Source: Cyanobium sp. NIES-981 (GTDB taxonomy: Bacteria > Cyanobacteriota > Cyanobacteriia > PCC-6307 > Cyanobiaceae). From it: a stretch of 64,000 nt of DNA. The position numbers and the translations under genes are program-made. Location of the stretch: contig NZ_LT578417.1 in NCBI RefSeq assembly GCF_900088535.1, forward strand, positions 1,178,001 to 1,242,000, read 5' to 3'. The notes under the pieces were generated by a model. The model searched no databases. It saw only the letters and a list, made by a program, of their open reading frames with translations, and was not told where the DNA came from. How positions within the stretch are numbered: position 1 is the stretch's first letter; each line of letters opens with the position of its first letter. This document shows positions 41,409 through 51,288 of this stretch, piece by piece.

Positions 41409-42422
41409 ATGAACCGCCCAACGAAACGCCTGCCCCCCCTGGGGGGCCCTGCCATCGCCATGGCCGTGGTCATGGCCTGCAGCAGCACATTGCCGGCGAT
41501 GGCTTCCCTCCGGCAGCCATCGCCGGGAGTCATCACCACCGAAGTGCTGCTGGCGAAGGAGCGCGACAAGGACAAGGACGACAAGGAAGAGAGACGAAAG
41601 AAGAACAAAAAGAAACAGTCTGAGCAGCGCCACTCCGAGCAGCGCCGGAAGGAAACCAGGAAGCAGGAGATCCAGCGCAACGACAGAAAGAGCAACAACA
41701 AGAAGAGCAACAACAAAACAACACCCGAACGCACCCTCACCAAGGAGGAGCGCGACCGCATCTACCGCAAGGGGGTGCGCGACGGCAAGGAGCGCGGCTA
41801 CGACCGGGGGGTCAGGTCCGGCTACCGCGAGGGCCTGGACAAGGGGCGTGACCGCGAATACAACCGTGGCTACAACCGCGGTTACGACCGGGGGTACCGC
41901 AAGGCCTCCGATCGCTGGAAGGACTGGGACAGCAACCGCTGGCGCACCTACAACAACCGCCGCCGCGACATCTGGCGCCGGCCGGTGGTGGTGAACAACT
42001 ACTACGGCAACCCCGGCTGGGCCCGAAGCCGCACCTGGTACCGCGACCGGCCCTGGGGAGGCGGCTGGTACGGCGGCTGGGGGTCGAGCTCACCGCCGTG
42101 GGGCTGGTGGTTCGGTCAGTCGCTGGTGTGGGGCATCACCACCATCGCCACGGCCGCGATCATCAACAACGCCATCGAGCGCGCCATCGAGCGTCGCCAG
42201 CCCACGGTGCTGGTGCCTGACACCAACTGGCAGCTGTACTACGGCAGCGTGCAACCGGTGCAGGAGTCGGGTGTGACCTTTGCCGTGTACAACGGCGCCG
42301 GCACCTACCAGATGGAGGCCGACTGCAACGAGGGCCTGCTCAACGGGGAGGTGCCCACCACCCCGGCCGAGGCCCAGCTGATCAACGCCGCCTGTCAGGT
42401 CACCTATGGCACCCAGATCTGA
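41409..42422 (+). CDS. Secreted, basic, RGY-repeat protein with hydrophobic segment
   Basis: A 337-residue protein of unknown function. The signal peptide is about residues 1-32 (AIAMAVVMACSSTLPAMA). Residues 50-105 are a charged Lys/Arg/Glu/Asn stretch encoded by A-rich codons unlike the surroundings. Residues 117-165 form a short-period repeat of R-G-Y/D-R-G units (YNRGYNRGYDRGYRK). A Trp/Tyr/Gly-rich region (195-235), one hydrophobic segment (about 238-255) and a C-terminal domain of about 75 residues with two Cys follow. It could be a cell-surface or envelope nucleic-acid- or polysaccharide-binding protein. That is speculation. Confidence 0.75.
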   Translation: MNRPTKRLPPLGGPAIAMAVVMACSSTLPAMASLRQPSPGVITTEVLLAKERDKDKDDKEERRKKNKKKQSEQRHSEQRRKETRKQEIQRNDRKSNNKKSNNKTTPERTLTKEERDRIYRKGVRDGKERGYDRGVRSGYREGLDKGRDREYNRGYNRGYDRGYRKASDRWKDWDSNRWRTYNNRRRDIWRRPVVVNNYYGNPGWARSRTWYRDRPWGGGWYGGWGSSSPPWGWWFGQSLVWGITTIATAAIINNAIERAIERRQPTVLVPDTNWQLYYGSVQPVQESGVTFAVYNGAGTYQMEADCNEGLLNGEVPTTPAEAQLINAACQVTYGTQI

Positions 42423-42440
42423 GCTGGCCACAGCCTCCAC

Positions 42441-42468
42441 CTGATGGCCTCCGACTGATGGCCTCCGA
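42441..42468. repeat. 14-base tandem duplication of a start-codon region
   Basis: CTGATGGCCTCCGA is present at 42441-42454 and again at 42455-42468. The second copy carries the start of the class V aminotransferase gene. The first carries an ATG that opens a four-codon frame (M-A-S-D-stop) whose TGA overlaps the real ATG as TGATG. Confidence 0.85.
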
Positions 42469-43642
42469 GTTCCGCCGGCAGCTCCCGGCCCTGGCCAACA
42501 AGACCTATTTCAACTACGGCGGCCAGGGCCCCCTGCCCAGCTCCAGCCTGGAGGCCATGGTGGCGGCCTGGCAGCGCATCCAGGAGCTGGGGCCGTTCAC
42601 CGACGAGGTCTGGCCCTTCGTGGAGACCACCGTGTCGCGGCTGCGGCAGCGGCTGGCCCACTGGCTGGGCGTTCCCCCGGCACGGCTGGCGTTCACCGAG
42701 AACGTGACCAGCGGCTGCGTGCTGCCCCTGTGGGGCCTGCCCTGGGCAGCGGGCGATGAGCTGCTGATCGGCGACTGTGAGCACCCCGGCGTGGTGGCCG
42801 CCTGCCGGGAACTCGCCCACCGCGAAGGCCTCGTGGTGAGCACCTGGCCCCTGGGCGATCTGCGCGGGGATCCCGCCGCCACCGACGCGGCCGTGCTGCA
42901 GCGCCTGGAGGCGGCACTCACGCCCCGCACCCGGCTCGTGGTGCTCTCCCACCTGCTCTGGAACACGGGCCAGATCATGCCCATCGCTGCGGCGGCCCGG
43001 CGGCTGCAGGCTCATCCACGCCAGCCCTGGCTGCTGGTGGACGCCGCCCAGGCCCTCGGCAGCCTGCCGGCCCAGGCGGCCGCCCAGGCAGCGGACATCT
43101 ATGCCTGCACTGGCCACAAATGGTGCTGCGGCCCCGAGGGGCTGGGGGTGGTGGCCCTCTCGGAGCGGTTGCTGGCCGAAGCGCGCCCCACCCTGATCGG
43201 CTGGCGCAGCCTCAGCCATGAAGGCGCCGCGGAGAGCGGTTTTCACCGCGATGGGCGGCGCTTCGAGGTGGCCACCTCCTGCATTCCCCTGTTCGCGGGC
43301 CTGGAGCAATCCCTGCGGCTGCTGGAGGCCGAGGGCACGGCAGAGGAACGGCACCGGCGGATCCAGGCCCGGGCCGGGAAGCTCTGGCGGCAGCTGCAGG
43401 CACTGCCGGCCGTGCGGACCCTGCTGGACGTCCCCCCGCCGGCCGGGCTGGTGAGCTTTGTGGTGGACGGCATGGCACCAGGCGCGCTGGTGAGCCAGCT
43501 GGGGCAGCAGGGGCTCTGGCTGCGCAGCCTCGACGATCCTCCCTGCCTGCGGGCCTGCACGCACATCACCACCACGGACGGGGAGCTGGAACGGTTGGTG
43601 GAGGCCCTGGCGGCGCTCACGGCGCCGGCCGAAGCCCCCTGA
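42458..43642 (+). CDS. Class V aminotransferase (cysteine desulfurase / cystine lyase-like)
   Basis: A 394-residue PLP enzyme. The PLP lysine is in ACTGHKWCCGPEGLGV (about residue 223). TYFNYGGQGPLP, FTENVTSGCVLPLWGL and LLVDAAQALGSLP are fold-type I class V blocks. The mobile-loop cysteine of IscS/NifS is not evident, which favours an L-cysteine/cystine lyase (C-DES)-like activity over a scaffold-coupled desulfurase. The start lies in a 14-base tandem duplication. Confidence 0.85.
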   Translation: MASEFRRQLPALANKTYFNYGGQGPLPSSSLEAMVAAWQRIQELGPFTDEVWPFVETTVSRLRQRLAHWLGVPPARLAFTENVTSGCVLPLWGLPWAAGDELLIGDCEHPGVVAACRELAHREGLVVSTWPLGDLRGDPAATDAAVLQRLEAALTPRTRLVVLSHLLWNTGQIMPIAAAARRLQAHPRQPWLLVDAAQALGSLPAQAAAQAADIYACTGHKWCCGPEGLGVVALSERLLAEARPTLIGWRSLSHEGAAESGFHRDGRRFEVATSCIPLFAGLEQSLRLLEAEGTAEERHRRIQARAGKLWRQLQALPAVRTLLDVPPPAGLVSFVVDGMAPGALVSQLGQQGLWLRSLDDPPCLRACTHITTTDGELERLVEALAALTAPAEAP

Positions 43643-43673
43643 TCACCCCCATGCCCGGAGACGCTGGACGCGC

Positions 43674-44414
43674 TCAGTCGCCGGGGCCATCCAGCAGCTG
43701 ACGCTGCACCCAGCCGGCCAGCAGGGCACCGGCGATCGGCGCCAGCCAGAACAGCCACAGCTGCCCCACGGCATCACCGCCGGCCCAGAAGGCCACACCG
43801 GTGCTGCGGGCCGGGTTGACCGAGGTGTTCGTAACCGGAATGCTGATCAGGTGAATCAGCGCCAGGCTCAGGCCGATCGGCACGCCGGCGAGATCCTTGA
43901 TCGCATCCTTGTGGGTGGCGCCCAGGATCACCAGCAGGAAGATGAAGGTGAGCACCACCTCGATGATCAGCGCCGGCAGGAGGCCGTAGCCGCCGGGTGA
44001 GTGGGCACCGAAGCCATTGGTGGCCAGGGGATTGGTGCCTGCGAGCTCGAAGCCGGGGCGGCCGCTGGCGATGCCCAGCAGGAGGCCGCCGGCGATCAGT
44101 CCGCCCAGCACCTGGGCGACGATGTAGGGAAGCAGCTGGGAGCCTGGATGGCGGCCGCTGGCCCAGAGGCCGAAGGTCACCGCCGGGTTGATGTGGCAGC
44201 CGGAGATGTGGCCGATGGCATAGGCCATGGTGAGCAGGGTGAGGCCGAAGGCCAGGGACACCCCGAGGAAACCGAGACCCAGGGGATTGGCGGCGGCCTG
44301 GTCGTAGGGGAAGGCCGCGGCCAGCACGGCGCTGCCGCAGCCGCCGAACACCAGCCAGAACGTGCCGATCAACTCAGCGAGGAATTTCCTCGACAGGGGG
44401 ACAAGGGAAGACAT
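43674..44414 (-). CDS. aqpZ: Aquaporin Z-type water channel
   Basis: A 246-residue, six-helix aquaporin. Both half-helix motifs are intact: [13 protein letters not shown] and [13 protein letters not shown], the latter with the selectivity-filter Arg. [24 protein letters not shown] is the AqpZ-type first helix. ATG at 44414 ([10 protein letters not shown]) is preferred to an upstream in-frame ATG. It is transcribed in the same direction as murE with 106 bases between. I saw no clear promoter or terminator hairpin in that gap. Confidence 0.94.
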   Translation of the reverse strand: MSSLVPLSRKFLAELIGTFWLVFGGCGSAVLAAAFPYDQAAANPLGLGFLGVSLAFGLTLLTMAYAIGHISGCHINPAVTFGLWASGRHPGSQLLPYIVAQVLGGLIAGGLLLGIASGRPGFELAGTNPLATNGFGAHSPGGYGLLPALIIEVVLTFIFLLVILGATHKDAIKDLAGVPIGLSLALIHLISIPVTNTSVNPARSTGVAFWAGGDAVGQLWLFWLAPIAGALLAGWVQRQLLDGPGD

Positions 44415-44520
44415 GACTGCGGTGGAAGGTTCAACCTGGCGCCGCAAAGGTACTGGTCAATCCGGTGCTCGGCATCGGGTTCTTCCCGAATGCAACGCAG
44501 CCTGTGATGCAGGGCCCGGC

Positions 44521-46023
44521 TTAACCGAGCCTGGAGCGCAGGGCCTTCTCGGCCTCCTCACGGTCGTCGAAGTGGATCTTGGTGGTGCCGAGGATCTGGT
44601 AGTCCTCATGGCCCTTGCCGGCAATCAGCACCAGATCCGCGGGTGCGGCACTGGCGATGGCCGCGGCGATCGCCGTGGCCCGATCGGCCTCCACCTGCAG
44701 GGCCGTGCCGGCGGGGATGCCGGCCACCACGTCCTCGAGGATGCGGAGGGGATCCTCGGTGCGCGGGTTGTCGGAGGTCACCACCACCCGATCGGCGAGG
44801 CGGGCCGCGATCGCGCCCATCTGGGGGCGCTTGCTGCGGTCCCGGTCACCGCCGCAGCCGAACACGCAGATCAGCCGCCCCCGGGTGAAGGGCCGGCTGG
44901 CCCGCAGCGCATTGTCCAGACCATCGGGCGTGTGGGCGTAGTCGACCAGCACGGCCGGTTCGCCCTCCCGGCTTCCCCCCTGCACGCGCTCCATCCGCCC
45001 CGGCACCCCCCGGAAGGTGGCCAGGCCCTCCAGCACCATCGGCAGGGGCAGACCCTGCTGCACCAGGGCGCCCACCGCCTGGAGCAGGTTCATCAGATTG
45101 AAGCGGCCGAGCAGGGGCGAGCGGAAGGCGCCCTCGCCGAGCGGAGTGCGCAGCACCCCCCGAACCCCGCTGCTCTCCATCTCCAGGTCGTCGACGCGGA
45201 GGTGGGCGGCGGGATCCTCGAGGGAGCTGGTCCAGCAGCGCTCGCCGAGCTGCCGGGCCAGCTGGGCTCCCCAGGGGTCATCCACATTGACCACGGCGTT
45301 GGGCGCGGCGCTCTCCAGCAGCAGCGGCACCGCGAACAGGCTCGCCTTGGCCGCGAAGTAGGCCTCCATCGAGGGGTGGTAGTCGAGGTGGTCCTGGGTG
45401 AGGTTGGTGAACACGGCCCCGGCGAAGCGGCAGCCCGCCACCCGCTGCTGATCCAGGGCATGGGAACTCACCTCCATCGCCCCGATGCGGGCGCCGGCAT
45501 CGGCGGCCAGGGCCAGCTGGGCCTGGAGCAGATCGGCGAAGGCGGTGGTGTGCTGGGCGGTCACGGCGTAGCCGGGCCAGCGGTTCTCCAGGGTGCCGAA
45601 CAGGGCTGCCGGGGTACCGGCGGCGGCGGCCAGGTGCTCGATCAGGTGGGTGGTGGTGGTCTTGCCATTGGTGCCGGTCACCCCGATCAGGGCCATCCGC
45701 TGGCTGGGTTCACCCCAGAAGGCGGCCGCCAGCAGCCCGGCCCAGCGGGCCACCGATCCCTCCACCACCACCACCGGGTCGCTCGCAGCCGGCGGGTCGG
45801 CGGCGGCGGCGGCGGAACCCACCACTGCCGCGCAGGCCCCGGCGGCGATCGCCGAACGCCAGTAGGCGCCGCCATCCACCTGGGTGCCCGGCAGGCCCAC
45901 GAAGAGGGTGCCGGGCCCGACCCGGCGGGAATCGCAGCTGATGGCCTGCACCGCGGCATCGGGGAGGGCCTCGGGTACCTGCAGTCCCACTTCGTGCAGC
46001 AGGGGGTGGAGCAGGTGGGTCAT
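44521..46023 (-). CDS. murE: UDP-MurNAc-tripeptide synthetase, meso-DAP type
   Basis: A 500-residue Mur ligase that adds the third stem-peptide residue. The ATP motif is [11 protein letters not shown] (114-124). The central domain has [23 protein letters not shown] and the C-terminal domain [15 protein letters not shown]. The DNPR motif (SDNPRTEDP, about 410) selects meso-diaminopimelate over lysine, as in Gram-negative walls. ATG at 46023 is used. The gene is followed by aqpZ and preceded, 40 bases away, by the glutaredoxin-like gene. Confidence 0.95.
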   Translation of the reverse strand: MTHLLHPLLHEVGLQVPEALPDAAVQAISCDSRRVGPGTLFVGLPGTQVDGGAYWRSAIAAGACAAVVGSAAAAADPPAASDPVVVVEGSVARWAGLLAAAFWGEPSQRMALIGVTGTNGKTTTTHLIEHLAAAAGTPAALFGTLENRWPGYAVTAQHTTAFADLLQAQLALAADAGARIGAMEVSSHALDQQRVAGCRFAGAVFTNLTQDHLDYHPSMEAYFAAKASLFAVPLLLESAAPNAVVNVDDPWGAQLARQLGERCWTSSLEDPAAHLRVDDLEMESSGVRGVLRTPLGEGAFRSPLLGRFNLMNLLQAVGALVQQGLPLPMVLEGLATFRGVPGRMERVQGGSREGEPAVLVDYAHTPDGLDNALRASRPFTRGRLICVFGCGGDRDRSKRPQMGAIAARLADRVVVTSDNPRTEDPLRILEDVVAGIPAGTALQVEADRATAIAAAIASAAPADLVLIAGKGHEDYQILGTTKIHFDDREEAEKALRSRLG

Positions 46024-46062
46024 GGGCCGGAACACCGGAGAGGTGGCGCCGTTCTAGGCGCT

Positions 46063-46326
46063 TCACCCAGGAAAACCGTTCTTCCGCAACCAAACCAGCA
46101 GCGCCGTGTCCACCAGGCGAGGCGGCACCCGGGGCAACACCCGCTCACCCTGGGCACTCCGCCAGGCCAGCACCGGCACCTCCAGCCCGAAGCGCGCCTG
46201 CAGGGCCGGATCCTCGTCCACATTCACCACCTCGAGATCAGGCGCTGGAGAGAGGAGCCGCAACTTCTCCTCGAGGCCCTCGCACAGGCAGCAGCCCGGA
46301 CGGGAATAGAGCAGCAGCGGGGCCAT
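46063..46326 (-). CDS. Glutaredoxin-like (DUF836) thiol protein
   Basis: An 87-residue protein with a thioredoxin-like fold. The redox motif is RPGCCLCEGL (CxxC) and the cis-proline segment is LEVPVLAW. The length and pattern LLYSRPGCCLCEGLEEKL match the DUF836/glutaredoxin-like family. Target unknown. ATG at 46326 starts the first strand. It is 13 bases behind yidD and ahead of murE on the minus strand. Confidence 0.82.
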   Translation of the reverse strand: MAPLLLYSRPGCCLCEGLEEKLRLLSPAPDLEVVNVDEDPALQARFGLEVPVLAWRSAQGERVLPRVPPRLVDTALLVWLRKNGFPG

Positions 46327-46339
46327 GGGAGCAGATGGG

Positions 46340-46681
46340 TCAGTCAGGCACAGGATCACAGCCGCAGGGCGTGAACGGGTGGCAGCGCAGCAGGCGGCGC
46401 AGGGTGAGCCAGCTGCCGCGCCACGGGCCATGGCGGCGGATCGCCTCGAGGCCGTAGGCGCTGCAGCTGGGGATGAAGCGGCAGCGGGGTCCGAGCAGGG
46501 GGGAGAGGAAGCGGCGGTAGAAGCCGATCAGCTCTAGCAGCAGCAGGGCCAGCCAGCGGGAGGGCCCGGCTGGCAGGGCCAGCTCTCCCTGGGGGGTTGG
46601 AGGAAGCCCGAGGGCTTCAGGGCCAACAGATAGGATCGATCGCTGGCGCGTCAAGCGCGGGTTGCGGACGCCCTCCAGCAT
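46340..46681 (-). CDS. yidD: Membrane protein insertion efficiency factor YidD
   Basis: A small protein with the diagnostic block [35 protein letters not shown] and the ending [18 protein letters not shown]. YidD aids insertion of membrane proteins with YidC, here encoded 7.5 kb away. Four conserved Cys are present. The 113-residue reading from ATG at 46681 has about 40 extra N-terminal residues of low conservation, so the true start may be later, but I see no better ATG or GTG. It is divergent from rpsD. Confidence 0.88.
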   Translation of the reverse strand: MLEGVRNPRLTRQRSILSVGPEALGLPPTPQGELALPAGPSRWLALLLLELIGFYRRFLSPLLGPRCRFIPSCSAYGLEAIRRHGPWRGSWLTLRRLLRCHPFTPCGCDPVPD

Positions 46682-46743
46682 GCCCGAGCCGCCGCCGCCA
46701 TGGGCCCCAGAGCGGGGCCATTCCGTCCCACGATCCTGTTTTC

Positions 46744-47352
46744 ATGTCCCGTTACCGCGGCCCTCGCCTGAGGATCACGCGGCGCTTGGGAGACCTTCCC
46801 GGTCTCACCCGTAAGTCCGCCAAGCGGTCTTATCCCCCCGGTCAGCACGGCCAAGCCCGTCGCAAGCGCTCCGAATACGCCATCCGTCTGGAAGAGAAGC
46901 AGAAACTGCGCTTCAACTACGGCATCTCCGAGCGGCAGCTCGTTCGCTACGTCAAGAAGGCCCGCGCCCAGGGTGGTTCCAGCGGAACCAACCTGCTCAA
47001 GCTGCTGGAGAACCGCCTCGACAACATCTGTTTCCGCCTCGGCTTCGGCCCCACCGTGCCCGGTGCCCGGCAGCTGGTGAACCATGGCCACGTGACCGTG
47101 AACGGCCGCGTCGTGGACATCGCCAGCTACCAGTGCAAGCCCGGCGACGTGGTGGCCATCCGCGAGCGCAAGCAGAGCAGGAAACTGGCCGAAGGCAACC
47201 TGGAATTTCCGGGCCTGGCCAACATTCCGCCCCACCTGGAGCTCGACAAGGCCAAGCTCTCCGCCAAGGTGATCAGCAAGTGCGAGCGCGAGTGGGTCGC
47301 CCTCGAGATCAACGAACTGCTGGTGGTGGAGTTCTACAGCCGCAAGGTCTGA
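46744..47352 (+). CDS. rpsD: 30S ribosomal protein S4
   Basis: A 202-residue primary 16S rRNA-binding protein. The N-terminus [20 protein letters not shown] and the S4 RNA-binding domain [34 protein letters not shown] are unmistakable. The zinc-binding Cys cluster of some S4 proteins is absent, as usual in cyanobacteria. It stands alone rather than in the alpha operon. The 194 bases that follow hold no gene I can support. Confidence 0.97.
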   Translation: MSRYRGPRLRITRRLGDLPGLTRKSAKRSYPPGQHGQARRKRSEYAIRLEEKQKLRFNYGISERQLVRYVKKARAQGGSSGTNLLKLLENRLDNICFRLGFGPTVPGARQLVNHGHVTVNGRVVDIASYQCKPGDVVAIRERKQSRKLAEGNLEFPGLANIPPHLELDKAKLSAKVISKCEREWVALEINELLVVEFYSRKV

Positions 47353-47546
47353 TCCCGGAGCCGGGCGTCCTCGTCCTGCTCAGACCGATCTACCCACGGG
47401 TTCATCCGGCTGCATCCAGAGCCCAGCCGCTGTCGACCGCAGAGCCCCACCAGGCCCTGCGGTTGTTCTGTGGTTGACGGAGAGGGAACACGGGAATGGA
47501 GGCGCCGAGGCCCAACCCCTAACCCAGTCTTGAAGAAGGCTTCACG
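47353..47546. other. Intergenic region after rpsD
   Basis: These 194 bases separate rpsD from the beta-helix gene. A TTGACG box occurs at 47475-47480, but I see no matching -10. A GAAGAAGG purine stretch ends nine bases before the GTG at 47547 and may be its ribosome-binding site. No RNA gene is recognised. Confidence 0.35.
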
Positions 47547-48827
47547 GTGGCTTTAACGACGGCGAAGTCCGCTGCGCGAGGGTTTGCGCAGCGCACATTC
47601 GGTACGTCGATGGCCAGCTTTGTCGTGTCCTCTGAAGGGGAACTGAGAGCCGCCCTGGCGAAGGCCTCAGGCCAGGACCAGCCGCACACCATTGTTCTCG
47701 CGCCGGACTTCGGCACGGTGGAACTCTCCGACACACCGCTCGTCTACAGCGGCACCACACCACTCAGGATCCACGGCAACGGCGCCACCCTCAGCCAAGG
47801 CAACAGCGCCACCGACATCCTCATCTCCGAGGCCGGCGCCAACCTCTCGATCAGGAACCTCAGTTTCGAGGGCGGCTATCGGGCCATCTGGACGCCTCTG
47901 CCGGCTGATGCCACCGGCACCACCACGGTGGATCTCAACAACGTGAAGGTGAGTGGAACCTTCTTCCACGGAGTGCACGTGGATGATCAGATCAACAACT
48001 CTGACGCCAGTGTTGTTCTGAAGCTGACCAACTCCACCATCGACAGCAACGGGCGCGTGGGCAGCTTCGGAACCCCAGGCTCGAGCCTCTCGGATGCCGA
48101 TGGCGTTCGCGTGGATGAAGGAGGAGCAGGCAGCGGCACCGTGATCATCCGCTCCAGTGCCATCACCGGCAACGGTGCCGATGGTGTGGAGCTGGATGAA
48201 ACCGGCGACGGCGACGCCAGCCTGGTGATCAGCAGGTCGATCTTCGAAAAGAATGGGATCTGGGATCCTGACGATCTCGATGATGGCGTCGATGTGGATG
48301 AAACCGGCCTCGGTGACATCACGACCCGGATCTCGAACAGCCGGATCAACGACAACTTCGACGAGGGTCTCGACCTCGACGAAGCCGGCGGCGGCCGTGT
48401 GCTGCTGCAGCTCTCCAACACGGAGATCTCGGGCAATGGCGACGAAGGCCTCAAGGTGACCGAAGAGGATGGCGGCGACATCATCACCGGCCTGCGGCAT
48501 CTCAGGGCTGGCGGCAATGGTGACGACGGCATCCAGCTCGAGCAGTTCGGCGGCGGCCGTGTGGCGCTCCGCGGGCTCTCCATCCACACCTTCAACAACG
48601 GCAACGACGGCCTGCGGCTCGACAGCCTGGCCTCGGCCGACGGGGATCCGGTGCTCTACGCCCCGATGGAGGTGGTGCTCAACCGGTTCACATCCAGCGG
48701 CAACAGCGGGGATGGCCTGGATCTGCGGGGCAGCGGTTTCGCCCGGCTCCGCCGGTCCACCTTCACGGGCAACGGGGATGACATCCCCCAGCTCACCGGC
48801 GGCTCCGACCTGTTTCTGTTCGGCTGA
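47547..48827 (+). CDS. Right-handed beta-helix protein with 27-residue acidic repeats
   Basis: A 426-residue protein of unknown function. A repeated motif, [D/E]-G-[V/I/L]-x-[L/V]-[D/E]-x, occurs at residues 185, 212, 246, 273, 300, 327, 354 and 389, mostly 27 residues apart, with flanking S-x-I-x-G-N-G-type strands. This is the signature of parallel beta-helix coils, each with acidic residues that could bind Ca2+. The N-terminal 120 residues (TIVLAPDFGTVELSDTPLVY, LRIHGNGATLSQGNSATDILI) are the usual cap of such helices. No signal peptide is seen. GTG at 47547 has a purine-rich RBS. ATG at 47610 (MASFVVSSEG) is an alternative. Confidence 0.75.
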   Translation: MALTTAKSAARGFAQRTFGTSMASFVVSSEGELRAALAKASGQDQPHTIVLAPDFGTVELSDTPLVYSGTTPLRIHGNGATLSQGNSATDILISEAGANLSIRNLSFEGGYRAIWTPLPADATGTTTVDLNNVKVSGTFFHGVHVDDQINNSDASVVLKLTNSTIDSNGRVGSFGTPGSSLSDADGVRVDEGGAGSGTVIIRSSAITGNGADGVELDETGDGDASLVISRSIFEKNGIWDPDDLDDGVDVDETGLGDITTRISNSRINDNFDEGLDLDEAGGGRVLLQLSNTEISGNGDEGLKVTEEDGGDIITGLRHLRAGGNGDDGIQLEQFGGGRVALRGLSIHTFNNGNDGLRLDSLASADGDPVLYAPMEVVLNRFTSSGNSGDGLDLRGSGFARLRRSTFTGNGDDIPQLTGGSDLFLFG

Positions 48828-48835
48828 GGCTCCTC

Positions 48836-49723
48836 TCAGCCTCCTTGAATCAGGATCTCCAGCGCGGCCGTCACGTCGTCCTGGCGCATCAGCGCCTCCC
48901 CCACCAGCACGGCATCGGCGCCGGCCTGCTGCACCCGGTCGAGGTCGTCGCGGCAGAACAGGCCCGACTCGCTCACCAGCAGGGCCCCGCGCTGGCGGAT
49001 CGCCGCGCCGAAGCGCTGGGTGAGCTGCTCGGTGGTGGCCAGATCGGTGCGGAAGCTGGTGAGGTCGCGGTTGTTGATGCCGATCAGCCGCACCCCCTCC
49101 AGGGCGAGCACCCGCTCCAGCTCGGCGCCGTCGTGCACCTCCACCAGCACCGCCAGCCCCAGGCTGCGGGCCACCTTGAGCAGGTAGGCCAGGTCCTGGT
49201 CGCTGAGGATGGCGGCGATCAGCAGGGCGGCGTCGGCACCGGCGGCCCGGGCCTGATACAGCTGGTAGGGGGTGAGGATGAAGTCCTTGCACAGCAGGGG
49301 CAGATCCACCACCTGGCGCACCTGCACCAGCACCTCGAAGCCCCCCTGGAAGAAGGTCTTGTCGGTGAGCACCGAGAGGCAGCTGGCACCGCCGGCGGCA
49401 TAGCCCCGGGCGATGGCTTCGGGGTCGAAGTGCTCCCGGATCACCCCCTTGCTGGGGCTGGCCTTCTTGATCTCGGCGATCACGGCCGGCTTGCGGCAGC
49501 TGGACCGCAGGGCCGCCTCGAAATCGCGGGTGGGCGGCAGATCGGCCACCTGGCTGCGCAGCTTCTCCAGCGGCACCCGTACCCGGGCTCTCTCCACCTC
49601 CCGGTCTTTCTCCCACACGATCCGCTCGAGGATGTGCCGCGGTTCGGCCTCCGCGTGGGGGATGGCGTATTCCAGGTGGGCCACCTTCACCTTGGGGTTC
49701 GGGGGGCGGCGGCGGATCTCCAT
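48836..49723 (-). CDS. trpC: Indole-3-glycerol phosphate synthase
   Basis: A 295-residue TIM barrel that closes the indole ring in tryptophan synthesis. Blocks: [13 protein letters not shown] (catalytic Lys), [44 protein letters not shown] and LLVSESGL. The N-terminal extension of about 40 residues ([20 protein letters not shown]) is typical of cyanobacterial TrpC. ATG at 49723. It converges on the beta-helix gene with eight bases between and follows lpdA by 61. Confidence 0.95.
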   Translation of the reverse strand: MEIRRRPPNPKVKVAHLEYAIPHAEAEPRHILERIVWEKDREVERARVRVPLEKLRSQVADLPPTRDFEAALRSSCRKPAVIAEIKKASPSKGVIREHFDPEAIARGYAAGGASCLSVLTDKTFFQGGFEVLVQVRQVVDLPLLCKDFILTPYQLYQARAAGADAALLIAAILSDQDLAYLLKVARSLGLAVLVEVHDGAELERVLALEGVRLIGINNRDLTSFRTDLATTEQLTQRFGAAIRQRGALLVSESGLFCRDDLDRVQQAGADAVLVGEALMRQDDVTAALEILIQGG

Positions 49724-49784
49724 CAGGGGCGGGGGGGGTCTGGTGAGGGGAAGGCGGGGGCAGGGGGGCGGACGACGGGCAGCG

Positions 49785-51239
49785 TCAGGCCACCGCCATG
49801 GCGGCCTGCTTGTAGGCCACCTCCACCACCTCGCTGAGGGTGGGGTGGGTGTGCACCTCGCTGGCCAGCTGCACCACACTCTGGCGGCGTGCCACGGCGT
49901 TGGCGATCTCCTGGATCAGATCGGCGGCGTGGAGTCCGTAGATGTGGGCCCCCAGCACTTCGCCGGTGGCCTTGTTGAACAGCAGCTTCATCAGGCCGTC
50001 GCTCTCGAGCTCCGCCAGGGCCTTGGAGTTGGCCTTGAAGTAGCTGCGCACACTGCCCAGCTCGAAACCATCCTGCGCAGCCAGCTCCTTCGCTTCAGCC
50101 TCGCTCAGCCCCACCGAGCTGATCTCGGGGTGGGTGAAGGTGGCCGCCGGGATGGAGCGGTAATCGATGCGGCGGCTGTGGCCGAGGATGTTGTCCACGG
50201 CCACGGTGCCCTGGGCAGCGGCGGTGTGGGCCAGCATCATCTTGCCGGTCACGTCGCCCACGGCCCAGAGGTGGGGCACCGGCTGGCCGTTCACCAGCAC
50301 CTGCATCCGCTCATCCACCGGAATGAACCCCCGGTTGGTTTCCACCCCCACGGCGGCGAGGTTCAGCTCCCGGCTGCTCGGCACCCGGCCGGTGGCCACC
50401 AGCACCGCATCCACCTCCAGGGTTTCCACCAGCTCCCTGCTCTGCATGTCCGCCAGCTCGATGGTCACAGGACAGCCCGGGGTGACCTTGCGGGCCAGCA
50501 CGCCGGAGCGGGCATCGATGTCGCGGCCGTCGATCAGGTGGCGGGTGGCGATCTTGGCGATGTCCGGATCGAAGGTGGGCATCACCCGGTCGAGGGCCTC
50601 GATCATCGTGACCTCGCAGCCCAGGGCCGTGTAGACATCGGCGAACTCCAGCCCGATGTAGCCGCTGCCGATGATCGCCAGCCAGCGGGGCAGCCATTCC
50701 AGGCTCACGGCCTCATCACTGGTGAACACCGTGCGGCCGTCGGTTTCAATGCCCGGCGGCACAAACGGCTCGGAGCCGGTGGCCAGGATTACGTCACGGG
50801 CGCTGTAGGTGCGCTCCACACCGCTGCCGCTCTCCCGCACGGTCACCTGCTGGTGGCCGGCCAGACGCCCCTTGCCCCGCAGGATGGTGGCGCCGGCCCG
50901 CTCCAGGGTGCGGGTGAGGTTGGTGCGGATCGTGGCCACCAGCTGGTTGGCGTGGTCGGCGATCTTCTGGCGCTCGAAGCGCACCGGCGCCGCGTGGATG
51001 CCGAAGCCGGCCAGATGCTCGGCATCGGCCAGCTCCCGCACCCGGCCGCTGGCGGCCAGCAGCGCCTTGCTCGGCACACAGCCCCGGTTCACGCAGGTGC
51101 CCCCCATGTCGCCCGACTCCACGATGGCCACCCGCAACCCGTGCTCCGCCGCATGTTTGGCGGCATCAAAGCCGCCGTAACCGGCTCCGATCACGATCAC
51201 GTCGAAGTCATGGGCGGCTGTGGAGGGGGCGTCGCTCAC
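49785..51239 (-). CDS. lpdA: Dihydrolipoyl dehydrogenase (E3)
   Basis: A 484-residue flavoprotein disulphide reductase that reoxidises lipoyl groups of the pyruvate dehydrogenase and glycine cleavage complexes. FAD motif [21 protein letters not shown] (14-34), redox disulphide [13 protein letters not shown] (Cys49, Cys54), NAD motif [19 protein letters not shown] and the second FAD motif [17 protein letters not shown] are intact. The active-site base is in [11 protein letters not shown]. The Thr in HTHP replaces the more usual Ala. It is 61 bases ahead of trpC. Confidence 0.95.
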   Translation of the reverse strand: MSDAPSTAAHDFDVIVIGAGYGGFDAAKHAAEHGLRVAIVESGDMGGTCVNRGCVPSKALLAASGRVRELADAEHLAGFGIHAAPVRFERQKIADHANQLVATIRTNLTRTLERAGATILRGKGRLAGHQQVTVRESGSGVERTYSARDVILATGSEPFVPPGIETDGRTVFTSDEAVSLEWLPRWLAIIGSGYIGLEFADVYTALGCEVTMIEALDRVMPTFDPDIAKIATRHLIDGRDIDARSGVLARKVTPGCPVTIELADMQSRELVETLEVDAVLVATGRVPSSRELNLAAVGVETNRGFIPVDERMQVLVNGQPVPHLWAVGDVTGKMMLAHTAAAQGTVAVDNILGHSRRIDYRSIPAATFTHPEISSVGLSEAEAKELAAQDGFELGSVRSYFKANSKALAELESDGLMKLLFNKATGEVLGAHIYGLHAADLIQEIANAVARRQSVVQLASEVHTHPTLSEVVEVAYKQAAMAVA

Positions 51240-51288
51240 CGGGGGCCGTGCTCAGGTGGGGGCATTCTCTCCCGTGATCGGTCCGGCG

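Noticed and set aside
44415-44520. Possible sigma70 promoter upstream of aqpZ (TTGACC on the minus strand)
   Set aside because: No AT-rich -10 hexamer lies 16-18 bases downstream. The match to the -35 box alone is not enough.
44362-46374. A 670-codon open frame opposite murE
   Set aside because: It mirrors murE codon positions and has no domain-like pattern. MurE is intact on the minus strand.
47353-47546. Small RNA gene or terminator after rpsD
   Set aside because: Only a very short CCGG-type hairpin is present and there is no T run or recognisable RNA family motif.
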